Assembly (NCBI GenBank): GCA_030639555.1 | Contig: DAOWCM010000065.1 | Location: 1-9,794 of the forward strand | DNA from: Candidatus Eiseniibacteriota bacterium | GTDB lineage: Bacteria > Joyebacterota > Joyebacteria > Joyebacterales > Joyebacteraceae | DNA length: 9,794 nt | Direction: 5' to 3' | In this document: piece by piece, positions 1 through 7,181 of the stretch | Layout of the letters: each line of letters starts with the position of its first letter | How positions within the stretch are numbered: the first letter of the stretch is position 1 | The notes under the pieces: model-generated | Seen by the model: only the letters and a program-made list of their open reading frames with translations | Database searches by the model: none | Told to the model about the DNA's origin: nothing | Translations under genes and position numbers: made by a program

Positions 1-192
<192 letters not shown>

Positions 193-366
193 AAGAATCT
201 GCATGGGTGCATCTTCCACCGTCCGTTTCTATTGAGTGTCACAGGATATGAGCACCTGGCTTTCGTAGTCTGCGATGCGATCGCTAGCGACTGACGCGGG
301 GCGGCTGAAGCCTGCCCTATGCCAGGTGCCGAATTCGGCGCCGGTTCTTCCCGGCGCGACCGGTGT
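193..366 (+). other. 23S-5S internal transcribed spacer, no tRNA
   Basis: About 174 nt separate 23S from 5S. I find no tRNA cloverleaf or TTCRANY T-loop arrangement in it. Two inverted repeats stand out. A 9-bp perfect pair (GCACCTGGC at 252-260 and GCCAGGTGC at 321-329) would enclose about 60 nt. A 7-bp GC-rich hairpin (GCGCCGG at 338-344, CCGGCGC at 351-357, loop TTCTTC) ends about 10 nt before 5S. Such stems are expected substrates for rRNA processing enzymes such as RNase III or RNase E; that role here is inferred. Short open frames across this region are not genes. Confidence 0.8.
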
Positions 367-483
367 TTCGGTGGTTATGGCGGAGGGGTCACACCTGTAC
401 CCATTTCGAACACAGTAGTTAAGCCCTCCTGCGCCGATGGTACTGCTGGGGAGACCTTGTGGGAGAGTAGGACGCCGCCGGAA
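367..483 (+). rRNA. 5S ribosomal RNA
   Basis: A complete 5S rRNA of about 117 nt. The terminal helix is visible: CGGTGG at 369-374 pairs with CCGCCG at 475-480, with one G-U pair, and extends a few pairs outward. Hallmark internal segments are present: GGAGGGGTCACACC, CCCATTTCGAACAC, GTTAAGCCCTCC, GCGCCGATGGTACTGC and GGGAGAGTAGG. The ends are set from helix I and may be off by a few bases. It is the last gene of the rRNA operon and is followed at once by an intrinsic terminator. Confidence 0.96.
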
Positions 484-488
484 CCTAC

Positions 489-528
489 GGACCCCTTTCG
501 CCGAGAGGCGGGAGGGGTCCTCGCTTTT
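489..528 (+). terminator. Intrinsic terminator of the rRNA operon
   Basis: The 14-bp stem pairs 489-502 with 507-520, with only two G-U wobbles (497-512 and 498-511), and is capped by a GAGA tetraloop of the GNRA class at 503-506. It is followed by TCGCTTTT at 521-528. The position, five bases after the 5S end, and the stability of the stem make a Rho-independent terminator for the rrn operon very likely. The T-run is short (four consecutive T). Confidence 0.9.
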
Positions 529-610
529 GTGGGGCCGTTCGGGAGCTCCGTTCTTGTGCGGTTCCCGTCCTGACATCTCACCTGCCGGCGGTGGAGTGAC
601 TCCGCTCGTC

Positions 611-640
611 TTGACGCTGCCGGACGTCTGCTGGTAATCT
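611..640 (+). promoter_or_regulatory. Candidate sigma70-type promoter for the lipoprotein-dnaE unit
   Basis: TTGACG at 611-616 and TAATCT at 635-640 are separated by 18 bases, in the 215-nt gap between the rRNA terminator and the lipoprotein gene. The -35 box matches 5 of 6 consensus bases; the -10 box is weaker. A transcript from here would have a 5' leader of about 95 nt. The rest of the gap (529-610 and 641-743) holds only short GC-rich inverted repeats, such as GGAG-TGA-CTCC just upstream of the -35 box, and no gene that I can support. Confidence 0.4.
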
Positions 641-743
641 CGTTGAAGCACTGCGGACGAGGGCGGTTGCCTCTCCTTGATGGGGGAACGCCTGTTCGCC
701 CGGGAGGCCGGCTTCACGCTACCGATCACACAGGGGGAACCCC

Positions 744-1379
744 ATGTCAGGTTTCAGAAACGCCGCTCTGGTGCTGCTGTTCCTGGTTCTGCTCGCACAT
801 CTCACAGGTTGCACGGGGGCACGTACGCTGAGCCACGAAGTTCCCGGCTGGGTCAGAGTCGTTCTGCCGGAACGCGATGGGAGGTCGCTCTTCGTCGGGG
901 GCATGGCATTCGCGATCGATCCTGAGACAGGGATCGAGGGAGCGACGGCCGACGCGGGTTCCCAGATCTATCTCACGGCCACCCGGGAGTTCACGGACCT
1001 CTTCAACCGCGGGATTCAGAAATCCGGTGTCGAGACGTCGCCCATGGAACGGCTCGATTTCAAGAACGCGGTCAGTAGCGTGTACGGCGACCGCATGGTC
1101 GAGACCGCTAGACAGGACAGCGTCTTCTACCGTCCTTGCGGGGACGAAGGAGGCGCGGAGCGGCGCGCGGGCGCCGGCTCAGCATCGCCGGTCTGCCAGA
1201 TATTCGTCCTGATGAGCATTGACGGAGCCTGCTCGGACCGTGAGCTGGGGGAGGTGTTGGCCGCGGAGAAGAGACGGCGCACGGAGGAAGGCGAGGAGAA
1301 CCTGGCGGATCTGGCCGAGTGGCTGATCCGACAGATTCTCGAGGAAGAGCCCAAGGGGGCGGAAGAGCGCTCGAGATGA
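744..1379 (+). CDS. Predicted lipoprotein of unknown function, upstream of dnaE
   Basis: The 211-aa product starts with a lipoprotein signal: a short positive N-end, a hydrophobic stretch (residues 7-19) and a lipobox LTGC with the acylated Cys at 23. It is expected to be a lipid-anchored envelope protein. The ATG at 744 is preceded by AGGGGG at 732-737, 6 nt upstream. I do not recognise the mature part with certainty. Its opening (P-G-W-V, then a G-G-M-A-F segment followed by an Ala-rich helix) is faintly like LPP20-type lipoproteins. The region at residues 130-160 contains two Cys in a Gly/Ala/Arg-rich stretch, and the C-terminus (about 165-211) is a charged Glu/Arg helix. The gene's stop overlaps the dnaE start by four bases (ATGA), so the two are likely co-transcribed and translationally coupled. 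Function unknown. Confidence 0.85.
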   Translation: MSGFRNAALVLLFLVLLAHLTGCTGARTLSHEVPGWVRVVLPERDGRSLFVGGMAFAIDPETGIEGATADAGSQIYLTATREFTDLFNRGIQKSGVETSPMERLDFKNAVSSVYGDRMVETARQDSVFYRPCGDEGGAERRAGAGSASPVCQIFVLMSIDGACSDRELGEVLAAEKRRRTEEGEENLADLAEWLIRQILEEEPKGAEERSR

Positions 1380-4300
1380 GGCACTCGGATTTCGTCCATC
1401 TGCACAACCACTCCAAGTACAGCCTGCTGGACGGCGCCTGCAGAATCGACCGCATGGTTCAGCGGGCGCTCGAGTTCAGGATGCCCGCCCTTGCCATCAC
1501 CGATCACGGCAACATGTTCGGCGCCATCGAGTTCTACTCGGAAGCGCGCGAGCACGGGATCAAGCCCATCATCGGTATGGAGGCGTACGTCACATCGGGC
1601 TCGCACAAGGACAGACCTGCCGGGAAGGGCATGGAGTCGTACTACCACCTCCTGCTCCTCGCGAGGAACGCCGGTGGCTACCGTAACCTGATGAAGCTCT
1701 CCACGGCGAGCTACGTGGACGGCTTCTACTACAAGCCCCGCGTGGACAAGGAGCTGCTGCGGGAGTACAGCGAGGGGCTCCTGGCCTGCACGGCGTGCCT
1801 TCGAGGGGAACCCGCTCAGCACATCCTCGCCGGGAACGATGCCGCGGCCCGGGAGTCGATCATCGAACTCGCCGAGATCTTTGGTACGGGGCACGTCTAC
1901 CTCGAGGTCCACAACCACGGCATCCCCGAGGAAGCGACCGTTCGGGAGGCCTACGTGCGTCTCGGCCGGGAGCTCAACGTGCCGCTCGTGGCGGCGAACG
2001 ACTGCCACTACGTCAGACAGGAGCATGCGGCCGCTCACGACGTGCTGCTGTGCATCCAGACCGGGAGGGAGATAGACGAGCCCAACCGCATGAGGATGCC
2101 CAACGACCAGTTCTACATGAAGTCCCCGGACGAGATGCGTGAGCTCTTCGTGGACTGTCCTGGAGCGTACGAGAACACTGTTGAGGTAGCGGAGAAGTGC
2201 AACCTCTTGCTCGACTTCGATGAAGTCCACATGCCGGAGTTCCCGATACCTGAAGGGTACGCTAACGCCTCCGAGCACCTGGGCGCGCTCACGCGAGAGG
2301 GGCTCGCCGAACGGTACGATCCGGTGACTCCCGAGGTCGAGGAGCGCGCGGCGATGGAGCTCCGACTCATCGACCAGATGGGATTCCCCGGCTACTTCCT
2401 GATCGTCCACGACTTCATACACGAAGCCAGGCGCCGCGGCATACCGGTTGGTCCCGGGCGCGGCTCCGCGGCGGCGAGCATCGTGAGCTACGCGCTCGGT
2501 ATCACTGAGCTCGACCCGCTGGAGTTCGGGCTGGTCTTCGAGCGCTTCCTGAATCCCGCGCGCAAGAGCATGCCGGACTTCGACATCGATTTCTGCTACG
2601 AGCGAAGGAGCGAGATAATCGACTACGTCACCGAGAAGTACGGGCGCGAGTCGGTGGCGCAGATCATCACATTCGGGACCTTGCAGGCGCGGGCGGCCAT
2701 CCGGGACGTGGGGCGGGCGCTCAAGTTCACATACTCCGAGGTCGATCGCGTCGCGAAGATGATCCCACGGGAGCTCAACATCACGCTCGAGGAGGCCCTG
2801 GTGAAGGCCCCCGAGCTCAAGGCGCTTCGGGACTCCGACGAGCGGTACGCCAAGCTCATCGACTACGCGAAGGACCTCGAGGGGCTGGCGCGCCACGCGT
2901 CGGTCCATGCCGCGGGCGTCATCATTGCGCCCGGCAGGATCGACGACTGGGCGCCGCTCTACAAGTCGAACAAGGGCGAGATAACGACGCAGTACCACAT
3001 GAAATCGCTCGCTAAGATCGGACTCCTCAAATTCGATTTTCTTGGCCTTCGCACCCTGACCGTCATCCACGACGCCCTTGCGATGATCAAGGAGAACCGC
3101 GGGGTCGATCTCGAGCCTTCCGCCATCCCACTCGACGATTCGGAGACCTACGAGCTTCTTGGGACCGGGCAGACGGTAGGTGTCTTCCAGGTGGAGTCGT
3201 CCGGGATGCGCGATCTCCTTCGCAAGGTGAAGCCCGAGCGGCTCGAGGACATGATCGCGGTCAACGCCCTCTTCCGTCCCGGGCCCCTGGGTTCCGGAAT
3301 GGTCGACGACTACGTCAAGCGCAAGCACGGCAGGCAGAAGGTCAGCTACGTCCATCCGAAGCTCGCGCCCGTTCTGGAGGAGACCTACGGCGTCATGGCC
3401 TACCAGGAGCAGGTCATGCAGATTTCGAGTGCGCTGGCGGGTTTCACGATGAGCCAGGCGGACGTCCTCCTGAACGCGATGCGGAAGAAGGTCGTCGAGC
3501 AGATGGCCACGCAGAGGGAGGACTTCCTGACGGGCTGCGCCGCGAACGGGATTCCCAAGAAGACAGCGGTCAAGGTCTTCGACCAGATGGCGTTCTTCTC
3601 CGGGTATGGCTTCAACAAACCTCACAGCGCCTGCTATGCGGTACTGGCGGTACGGACCGCCTATCTCAAGACCCACTTCGCGCCGGAGTTCATGGCGGCA
3701 ACCCTGACGAGCGAGATGGATAACCCGGACCGCGTCGTCATACTGACTGGGGAGTGCCGCAGGCTGGGGATACGGGTGCTGCCGCCGGACGTCAACGAGG
3801 GGCACGTCGGGTTCCGCGCGACGCCGCGCGGAGATATCCAGTTTGGCCTTTCGGCCGTCAAGAACGTGGGACGCTCCGCGGTGAAGTCGATAGTGGCCGC
3901 CAGACGCGAGCACGGTTCATTCGAGGACATCTTCGACGTGACTAGCCGCGTGGATCTCAGGCTCGTTAACCGCCGGGTACTCGAGAGTCTCGTGGCCGCC
4001 GGTGCTCTCGACGGGCTTCACGGACACCGGGCCCAGCAGTACCAGGTCGTCTCCGCCGCTCTGGATCTGGGCCAGAGGATGCAGCGGGAGAGGGACTCCG
4101 GGCAGACGTCGCTCATGGATATTCTGGAGACCGACGCGGGCGAGGACCTGCGGCCGCGGAAGCTGCCGGAGGCCGCGCCGTGGTCGGACGGTGTCGCGCT
4201 TGCGAAGGAGAAGGAGATCCTCGGGATGTATGTCTCCGGCCATCCGCTCGCGCGCTACGAGAAGGAGCTCCAGACATTCGCCACGGCCAGCACGGCCGAC

Positions 4301-4858
4301 CTGCCTGACATGGAGGACGGTGAACCCGTCCGGCTGGGCGGCATCGTCACACACGTCAAGACCACTGCGGACCGCAAGGGTGAGCAGATGGCGTTCGTCA
4401 CGCTCGAAGATTTCTCCGGCAGCGTGGAGCTGGTCGTTTTCTCCAGTATCTACGGTAAGAAGAGCGAGGTGATTCGCCGCGACGCGGCCGTGATAGTCGA
4501 CGGGAAGGTTTCGACCAGGGAAGATGAAGAGCCCAAGGTCATTGCGGCGGACGTGGTCACGCTTGCCGGCGCTCACGGGAAGTTCGTCGAGAGAATGACC
4601 ATCAGCATCTCGTCGGTGGGCTTCGAGGAGACAATGCTCGAGAGCTTGAGGGACCTGCTGCTGACCCATGGTGGCCGGTGCCCGGTCGATATTGTCGTGA
4701 AGGCCGCGTCCGGCGAGGACGTCATGATCTCTACGGGGGGGATCCGGGTAGAGCCCTCCAGGGAGCTCCTGGACCGGCTAGAGGATATCGTGGGCGAGTC
4801 GGGCGTTGCCCTGGCGGGTTCTGTGGCGACCGCAAGGGTGCCCGACCCGGGTTTCTAA
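1376..4858 (+). CDS. dnaE: DNA polymerase III subunit alpha (replicative polymerase)
   Basis: The catalytic subunit of the chromosomal replicase, 1160 aa, the same length as E. coli DnaE. From the N-terminus: a PHP domain (about 1-280); the polymerase core with GPGRGS at 359-364 and the catalytic PDFDIDF motif (D401, D403) plus KFDFLGL (D554), corresponding to E. coli D401, D403 and D555; a helix-hairpin-helix region; a beta-clamp-binding-like motif QTSLMD beginning at residue 910; an OB-fold (about 983-1055); and a C-terminal tail domain. PHP metal ligands appear intact: H8, H10, D19, H44, E69, H91, H181, D209 and H211. The ATG at 1376 is chosen because translation begins directly with the family's F-V-H-L-H-N-H-S start and overlaps the upstream stop as ATGA. 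An in-frame GTG at 1319 would add 19 unrelated residues. The gene type is DnaE1, not PolC or DnaE2. Confidence 0.98.
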   Translation: MRHSDFVHLHNHSKYSLLDGACRIDRMVQRALEFRMPALAITDHGNMFGAIEFYSEAREHGIKPIIGMEAYVTSGSHKDRPAGKGMESYYHLLLLARNAGGYRNLMKLSTASYVDGFYYKPRVDKELLREYSEGLLACTACLRGEPAQHILAGNDAAARESIIELAEIFGTGHVYLEVHNHGIPEEATVREAYVRLGRELNVPLVAANDCHYVRQEHAAAHDVLLCIQTGREIDEPNRMRMPNDQFYMKSPDEMRELFVDCPGAYENTVEVAEKCNLLLDFDEVHMPEFPIPEGYANASEHLGALTREGLAERYDPVTPEVEERAAMELRLIDQMGFPGYFLIVHDFIHEARRRGIPVGPGRGSAAASIVSYALGITELDPLEFGLVFERFLNPARKSMPDFDIDFCYERRSEIIDYVTEKYGRESVAQIITFGTLQARAAIRDVGRALKFTYSEVDRVAKMIPRELNITLEEALVKAPELKALRDSDERYAKLIDYAKDLEGLARHASVHAAGVIIAPGRIDDWAPLYKSNKGEITTQYHMKSLAKIGLLKFDFLGLRTLTVIHDALAMIKENRGVDLEPSAIPLDDSETYELLGTGQTVGVFQVESSGMRDLLRKVKPERLEDMIAVNALFRPGPLGSGMVDDYVKRKHGRQKVSYVHPKLAPVLEETYGVMAYQEQVMQISSALAGFTMSQADVLLNAMRKKVVEQMATQREDFLTGCAANGIPKKTAVKVFDQMAFFSGYGFNKPHSACYAVLAVRTAYLKTHFAPEFMAATLTSEMDNPDRVVILTGECRRLGIRVLPPDVNEGHVGFRATPRGDIQFGLSAVKNVGRSAVKSIVAARREHGSFEDIFDVTSRVDLRLVNRRVLESLVAAGALDGLHGHRAQQYQVVSAALDLGQRMQRERDSGQTSLMDILETDAGEDLRPRKLPEAAPWSDGVALAKEKEILGMYVSGHPLARYEKELQTFATASTADLPDMEDGEPVRLGGIVTHVKTTADRKGEQMAFVTLEDFSGSVELVVFSSIYGKKSEVIRRDAAVIVDGKVSTREDEEPKVIAADVVTLAGAHGKFVERMTISISSVGFEETMLESLRDLLLTHGGRCPVDIVVKAASGEDVMISTGGIRVEPSRELLDRLEDIVGESGVALAGSVATARVPDPGF

Positions 4859-4887
4859 TTGACAGCCTGGTGGGCAGTTGCTATATT
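4859..4887 (+). promoter_or_regulatory. Strong sigma70-type promoter directly after dnaE
   Basis: A perfect TTGACA (4859-4864), a 17-base spacer and TATATT (4882-4887, 5 of 6 consensus bases) stand immediately after the dnaE TAA stop. Transcription would begin near 4894, leaving a leader of about 43 nt before the ATG at 4937. The local AT-richness of the -10 stands out against a GC-rich background. It implies that the downstream envelope gene is transcribed independently of dnaE, although no terminator separates them. Confidence 0.8.
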
Positions 4888-4922
4888 TCGCGGCAGGATC
4901 TCGGGGCATTCTCTGGAAGCTT

Positions 4923-4928
4923 GGAGGG
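4923..4928 (+). promoter_or_regulatory. Ribosome binding site that fixes the start at 4937
   Basis: GGAGGG lies 8 nt before the ATG at 4937. The reading frame is open back to a TTG at 4859, but that TTG is the first half of the promoter -35 box and would be outside the mRNA. The 4937 ATG also begins a proper signal peptide, so it is preferred. Confidence 0.8.
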
Positions 4929-4936
4929 TCGGTAAG

Positions 4937-5680
4937 ATGCGTCAAATTGGGGCTCTTGCGGCCCTCTCGTCGCTTCTGATTCTGGTCCCTTCGGCGGCCG
5001 CGGGCTACGGCGACTCGTTCACCCGGCTCGTGGACGTTCAGACGGCTCACACGCTGCCTCGGGCAGGCTACTCACTGCGCGTGAGTGTTGTGCCCGAGGG
5101 CGGCGTCCGGACCAGCTTCGCCATCGGGGTCAGCCCGTACGTGTCGGCCGGGGTCAGCTACGGTGCCGGGAACGTCATAGGTTCCGGCGAGCCCGACTGG
5201 GACAACGAGATCGAGTTCGAGCTGAAGATCAGGCTGGCCGAGGAGTACGACATCATGCCCGGCCTGGCCATGGGATACGATTCGAGGGGCCACGGCGCCC
5301 AGATGCCCGACGGCGGCTACGAGAAGGCGTCCCAGGGCATATACGTGGTTGCGGTCAAGACCGCGCCGTTCTCCGACTTCTGGCAGTTCCACGGCGGTAT
5401 CGGGAGGACACTGGAGATCGAGAAGGTGAAGCCGGACTACTTCGTCGGGGTCTCGGCCAGGTTCTCCCAGGAATTCTCCGTGCTGGCCGAGTACCAGCTC
5501 GGAACTACGAGGTACGACGACGGCTCGAACGACAAGACGGGCTATCTGAACGTGGGGCTCAGGTGGATCTTCGCGGACGAGCTCGAGATCGATTTCTACT
5601 TCAGGAATCTCGTCGGCCCGAGCGATTCGCCGGAGCGGTCATCGAGAGCTCTGGCGTTCGTTTTCTACGACAGCTTCTAG
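4937..5680 (+). CDS. Predicted outer-membrane beta-barrel protein (YjbH-like appearance)
   Basis: The 247-aa product has a Sec signal peptide (Met-Arg start, hydrophobic residues 4-17, likely cleavage after the Ala triplet near residues 20-22). The mature part is a run of alternating-polarity strands rich in Gly, Tyr and Phe (for example near residues 44-75 and 150-225), with aromatic residues at strand ends and a C-terminal Phe, as in outer-membrane barrels. The segment around residues 108-160 (P-G-L-A-M-G-Y-D, then Y-V-V-A-V-K and F-H-G-G-I-G-R) resembles the lipoprotein/exopolysaccharide-associated YjbH-type barrel family; that assignment is from memory of the family pattern and tentative. 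The gene has its own strong promoter and SD. Its partner or cargo cannot be told from the neighbours: accA downstream is a cytoplasmic enzyme. Confidence 0.8.
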   Translation: MRQIGALAALSSLLILVPSAAAGYGDSFTRLVDVQTAHTLPRAGYSLRVSVVPEGGVRTSFAIGVSPYVSAGVSYGAGNVIGSGEPDWDNEIEFELKIRLAEEYDIMPGLAMGYDSRGHGAQMPDGGYEKASQGIYVVAVKTAPFSDFWQFHGGIGRTLEIEKVKPDYFVGVSARFSQEFSVLAEYQLGTTRYDDGSNDKTGYLNVGLRWIFADELEIDFYFRNLVGPSDSPERSSRALAFVFYDSF

Positions 5681-5681
5681 T

Positions 5682-5730
5682 GCGGGGCCCCGCGCAGGTG
5701 CGAAGCCCCGTGACCCGGCATTCCCGGGTC
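5682..5730 (+). terminator. Tandem hairpins between barrel gene and accA (weak terminator or attenuator)
   Basis: Two structures follow the stop codon. The first contains the perfect 12-nt palindrome GCGGGGCCCCGC (5682-5693), which competes with a longer fold pairing CGGGGC (5683-5688) to GCCCCG (5705-5710) around an inner CGC-AGGT-GCG. The second is a 7-bp stem, GACCCGG (5712-5718) with CCGGGTC (5724-5730), loop CATTC, followed by TCTTG. There is no true T-run, so termination would be partial at best. The hairpins end 9 nt before the accA SD (GGAG at 5740-5743) and could also affect mRNA stability. Functional role is inferred. Confidence 0.4.
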
Positions 5731-5751
5731 TCTTGAAACGGAGCAGCGACC

Positions 5752-6708
5752 ATGGCTGGATGGCTTGAGTTCGAGAAACCACTTCTGGAGCTGGAGTCCA
5801 GGATAGATGAGCTCAGGAGCTTCGCCGACGGCCAGAACATCGACGTGGCCAGGGAGCTTTCCAGGCTCGAGGTCAAGGCGGAGGACCTCAGGCGGCAGAT
5901 CTACGGCAAGCTCACGCGGTGGCAGGTCACCCAGATCGCGCGGCACCCACGAAGGCCGTACACCTTCGATTACCTCAGAATGCTGGGCATCGACTTCGTG
6001 GAGCTGCACGGCGACAGGAGGTTCGGGGACGACGGCGCCCTCATCGGAGGGCTGGGTTTCTTCGGTGGGCGGAAGGTCGTGATCATCGGGCATCAGAAGG
6101 GGCGCGATACCAAGGAGAACATCCTTCGCAACTTCGGCTCCGCCCACCCCGAGGGCTACAGAAAAGCGCTCCGCCTGATGAGGATGGCCGCTAAGTTCGG
6201 GCGTCCGATCATCTCGTTCGTGGACACGCCCGGGGCGTGGCCCGGAATAGGAGCGGAGGAGCGTGGGCAGGCGGAGGCGATCGCCAGCAACCTGCGCGAG
6301 ATGTCGCGGCTGCCGGTCCCGATCATCGTTGTGATCATCGGCGAGGGCGGGAGCGGGGGAGCGCTGGGCATCGGCGTTGGCGACAGGGTGCTTATGCTGG
6401 AATACTCGGTCTACTCGGTTATAACCCCCGAGGGGTGCGCCTCCATCCTGTTCAGGGACGCTGCGCGCGCCAGCGAGGCTGCCGAGGCGATGAAGATCAC
6501 CGCGCGCGACCTCCAGGAGTTCGGTGTGATCGACGAGATCATCCCCGAACCGGGTGGCGGTGCGCACAGGGACCCTGAGCGGACCGCCCGGCACGTCGGT
6601 GAGGCGATAGAGCGTCACCTGACGGAGCTCGAAGAGCTATCACCCGCCGAGCTCGTCCGCGGACGCCTCGAAAGATTCATGTCCATGGGCGAGTACAAGG
6701 AGGGGTAG
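5752..6708 (+). CDS. accA: Acetyl-CoA carboxylase carboxyltransferase subunit alpha
   Basis: The 318-aa protein (E. coli AccA has 319) forms the carboxyltransferase heterotetramer with AccD, which moves CO2 from carboxybiotin on AccB to acetyl-CoA to give malonyl-CoA for fatty acid synthesis. It acts in the cytoplasm. An N-terminal helical segment (about 1-60) is followed by the crotonase-like carboxyltransferase domain. Family motifs seen: GHQKGRDTKEN from residue 113, DTPGAWPGIGAEERGQ (usual Y replaced by W), the Gly-rich oxyanion-hole segment GEGGSGGALGI from residue 197, and a TPEGCASI motif. The ATG at 5752 has GGAG 8 nt upstream. accD, accB and accC are not in the window. The last codons contain the SD for the next gene, suggesting an operon that continues downstream. 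Confidence 0.97.
   Translation: MAGWLEFEKPLLELESRIDELRSFADGQNIDVARELSRLEVKAEDLRRQIYGKLTRWQVTQIARHPRRPYTFDYLRMLGIDFVELHGDRRFGDDGALIGGLGFFGGRKVVIIGHQKGRDTKENILRNFGSAHPEGYRKALRLMRMAAKFGRPIISFVDTPGAWPGIGAEERGQAEAIASNLREMSRLPVPIIVVIIGEGGSGGALGIGVGDRVLMLEYSVYSVITPEGCASILFRDAARASEAAEAMKITARDLQEFGVIDEIIPEPGGGAHRDPERTARHVGEAIERHLTELEELSPAELVRGRLERFMSMGEYKEG
6697..6705 (+). promoter_or_regulatory. Ribosome binding site embedded in the accA 3' end
   Basis: AAGGAGGGG, a near-perfect anti-16S match, is formed by the last accA codons (Lys-Glu-Gly) and ends 6 nt before a TTG codon at 6712. It supports TTG as the start of the downstream gene, since no ATG or GTG is available nearby upstream of the conserved N-terminus. 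Confidence 0.75.
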
Positions 6709-6711
6709 CGG

Positions 6712-7143
6712 TTGACCGTTATCACCCACCTGGCGGTTGGGGCGGCGGCAGGGTCGTTCACGGACAGCCAGTCCGGGGCGGCGCTCTTGGGGCTTGTGAG
6801 CCACGTGCCGCTCGATGTGCTGCCACACTACGAGTTCGAGAAGATGTGGGTGGAGGTCGCGGTCGTGTCGGCGGCCTTCGTGGCCATGCTGGCGGCCGGG
6901 ATGGGTCGCACGGGTATCTTCTGGGGAGCTGTCGGGGCCGTGATCCCGGATATCGAGAACCTCCTCTGGAAAATGGGGGTTCTGCCTCGCGAGAGGAAGG
7001 TCTTCCCGGGGCATTCGCCCCGCCTTTCGAGGATCTTTCCACACGGCAGGTCACTCGGGCCCCGTCATGCTCTGACGCAGGTCGCGATGGTCTGCGCGTC
7101 CGCCGCAATCGTCTTCCTGTCAATGCGCTCGGGTGCGAATTGA
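6712..7143 (+). CDS. Small membrane protein with His/Asp motifs, YdjM/DUF457-like metal-dependent hydrolase type
   Basis: The 143-aa product starts at TTG 6712, supported by the SD ending 6 nt before it. The sequence shows T-H at residues 5-6, a hydrophobic stretch (7-30), the motif SHVPLDVLPH at 30-39 (H31, D35, H39), a second hydrophobic segment (about 48-63), a third with IPDIEN (D80), then H101, H111 and a C-terminal hydrophobic helix (about 118-137). The pattern of early T-H, H-x3-D-x3-H and P-D-I/L in membrane segments resembles small integral-membrane proteins annotated as metal-dependent hydrolases (YdjM, DUF457 and relatives). No substrate can be named, and the hydrolase label is a family convention more than proven chemistry. 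It lies 3 nt after accA and is likely co-transcribed. Confidence 0.8.
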   Translation: MTVITHLAVGAAAGSFTDSQSGAALLGLVSHVPLDVLPHYEFEKMWVEVAVVSAAFVAMLAAGMGRTGIFWGAVGAVIPDIENLLWKMGVLPRERKVFPGHSPRLSRIFPHGRSLGPRHALTQVAMVCASAAIVFLSMRSGAN

Positions 7144-7181
7144 CAACGACCGCGGGAGCGAACTGACAGAGGACTGAACAC

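Noticed and set aside
193..366. Possible tRNA gene in the 23S-5S spacer
   Set aside because: No acceptor stem, anticodon arm and T-arm can be assembled; only the two inverted repeats described are present.
229..729. Open frames on both strands across the 23S-5S spacer, 5S rRNA and terminator
   Set aside because: They overlap structural RNA and a terminator and have Arg/Pro/Gly-rich shadow translations without supported starts.
1319..1375. Upstream GTG start for dnaE adding 19 residues
   Set aside because: The added residues come from the other frame of the lipoprotein gene and are unlike DnaE N-termini; the ATG at 1376 gives the canonical F-V-H-L-H-N-H-S beginning.
1127..3913. A 928-codon open frame on the minus strand opposite dnaE and part of the lipoprotein gene
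   Set aside because: It is a codon-phase shadow of a GC-rich, strongly conserved gene on the + strand; its translation is low-complexity Arg/Leu/Val/His-rich with no recognisable domain.
5677..6618. A 313-codon minus-strand open frame opposite accA, and similar ones at 3917-4669, 7379-8245, 7894-8946 and 9181-9708
   Set aside because: All lie fully or mostly opposite well-supported + strand genes, lack convincing ribosome sites and have shadow-like compositions.
7140..7168. TTGACA at 7140-7145 as a promoter for the EIIA gene
   Set aside because: At 17 bases downstream the sequence is CTGACA, which is a poor -10; the TTGACA is better explained as part of the 15-nt direct repeat.
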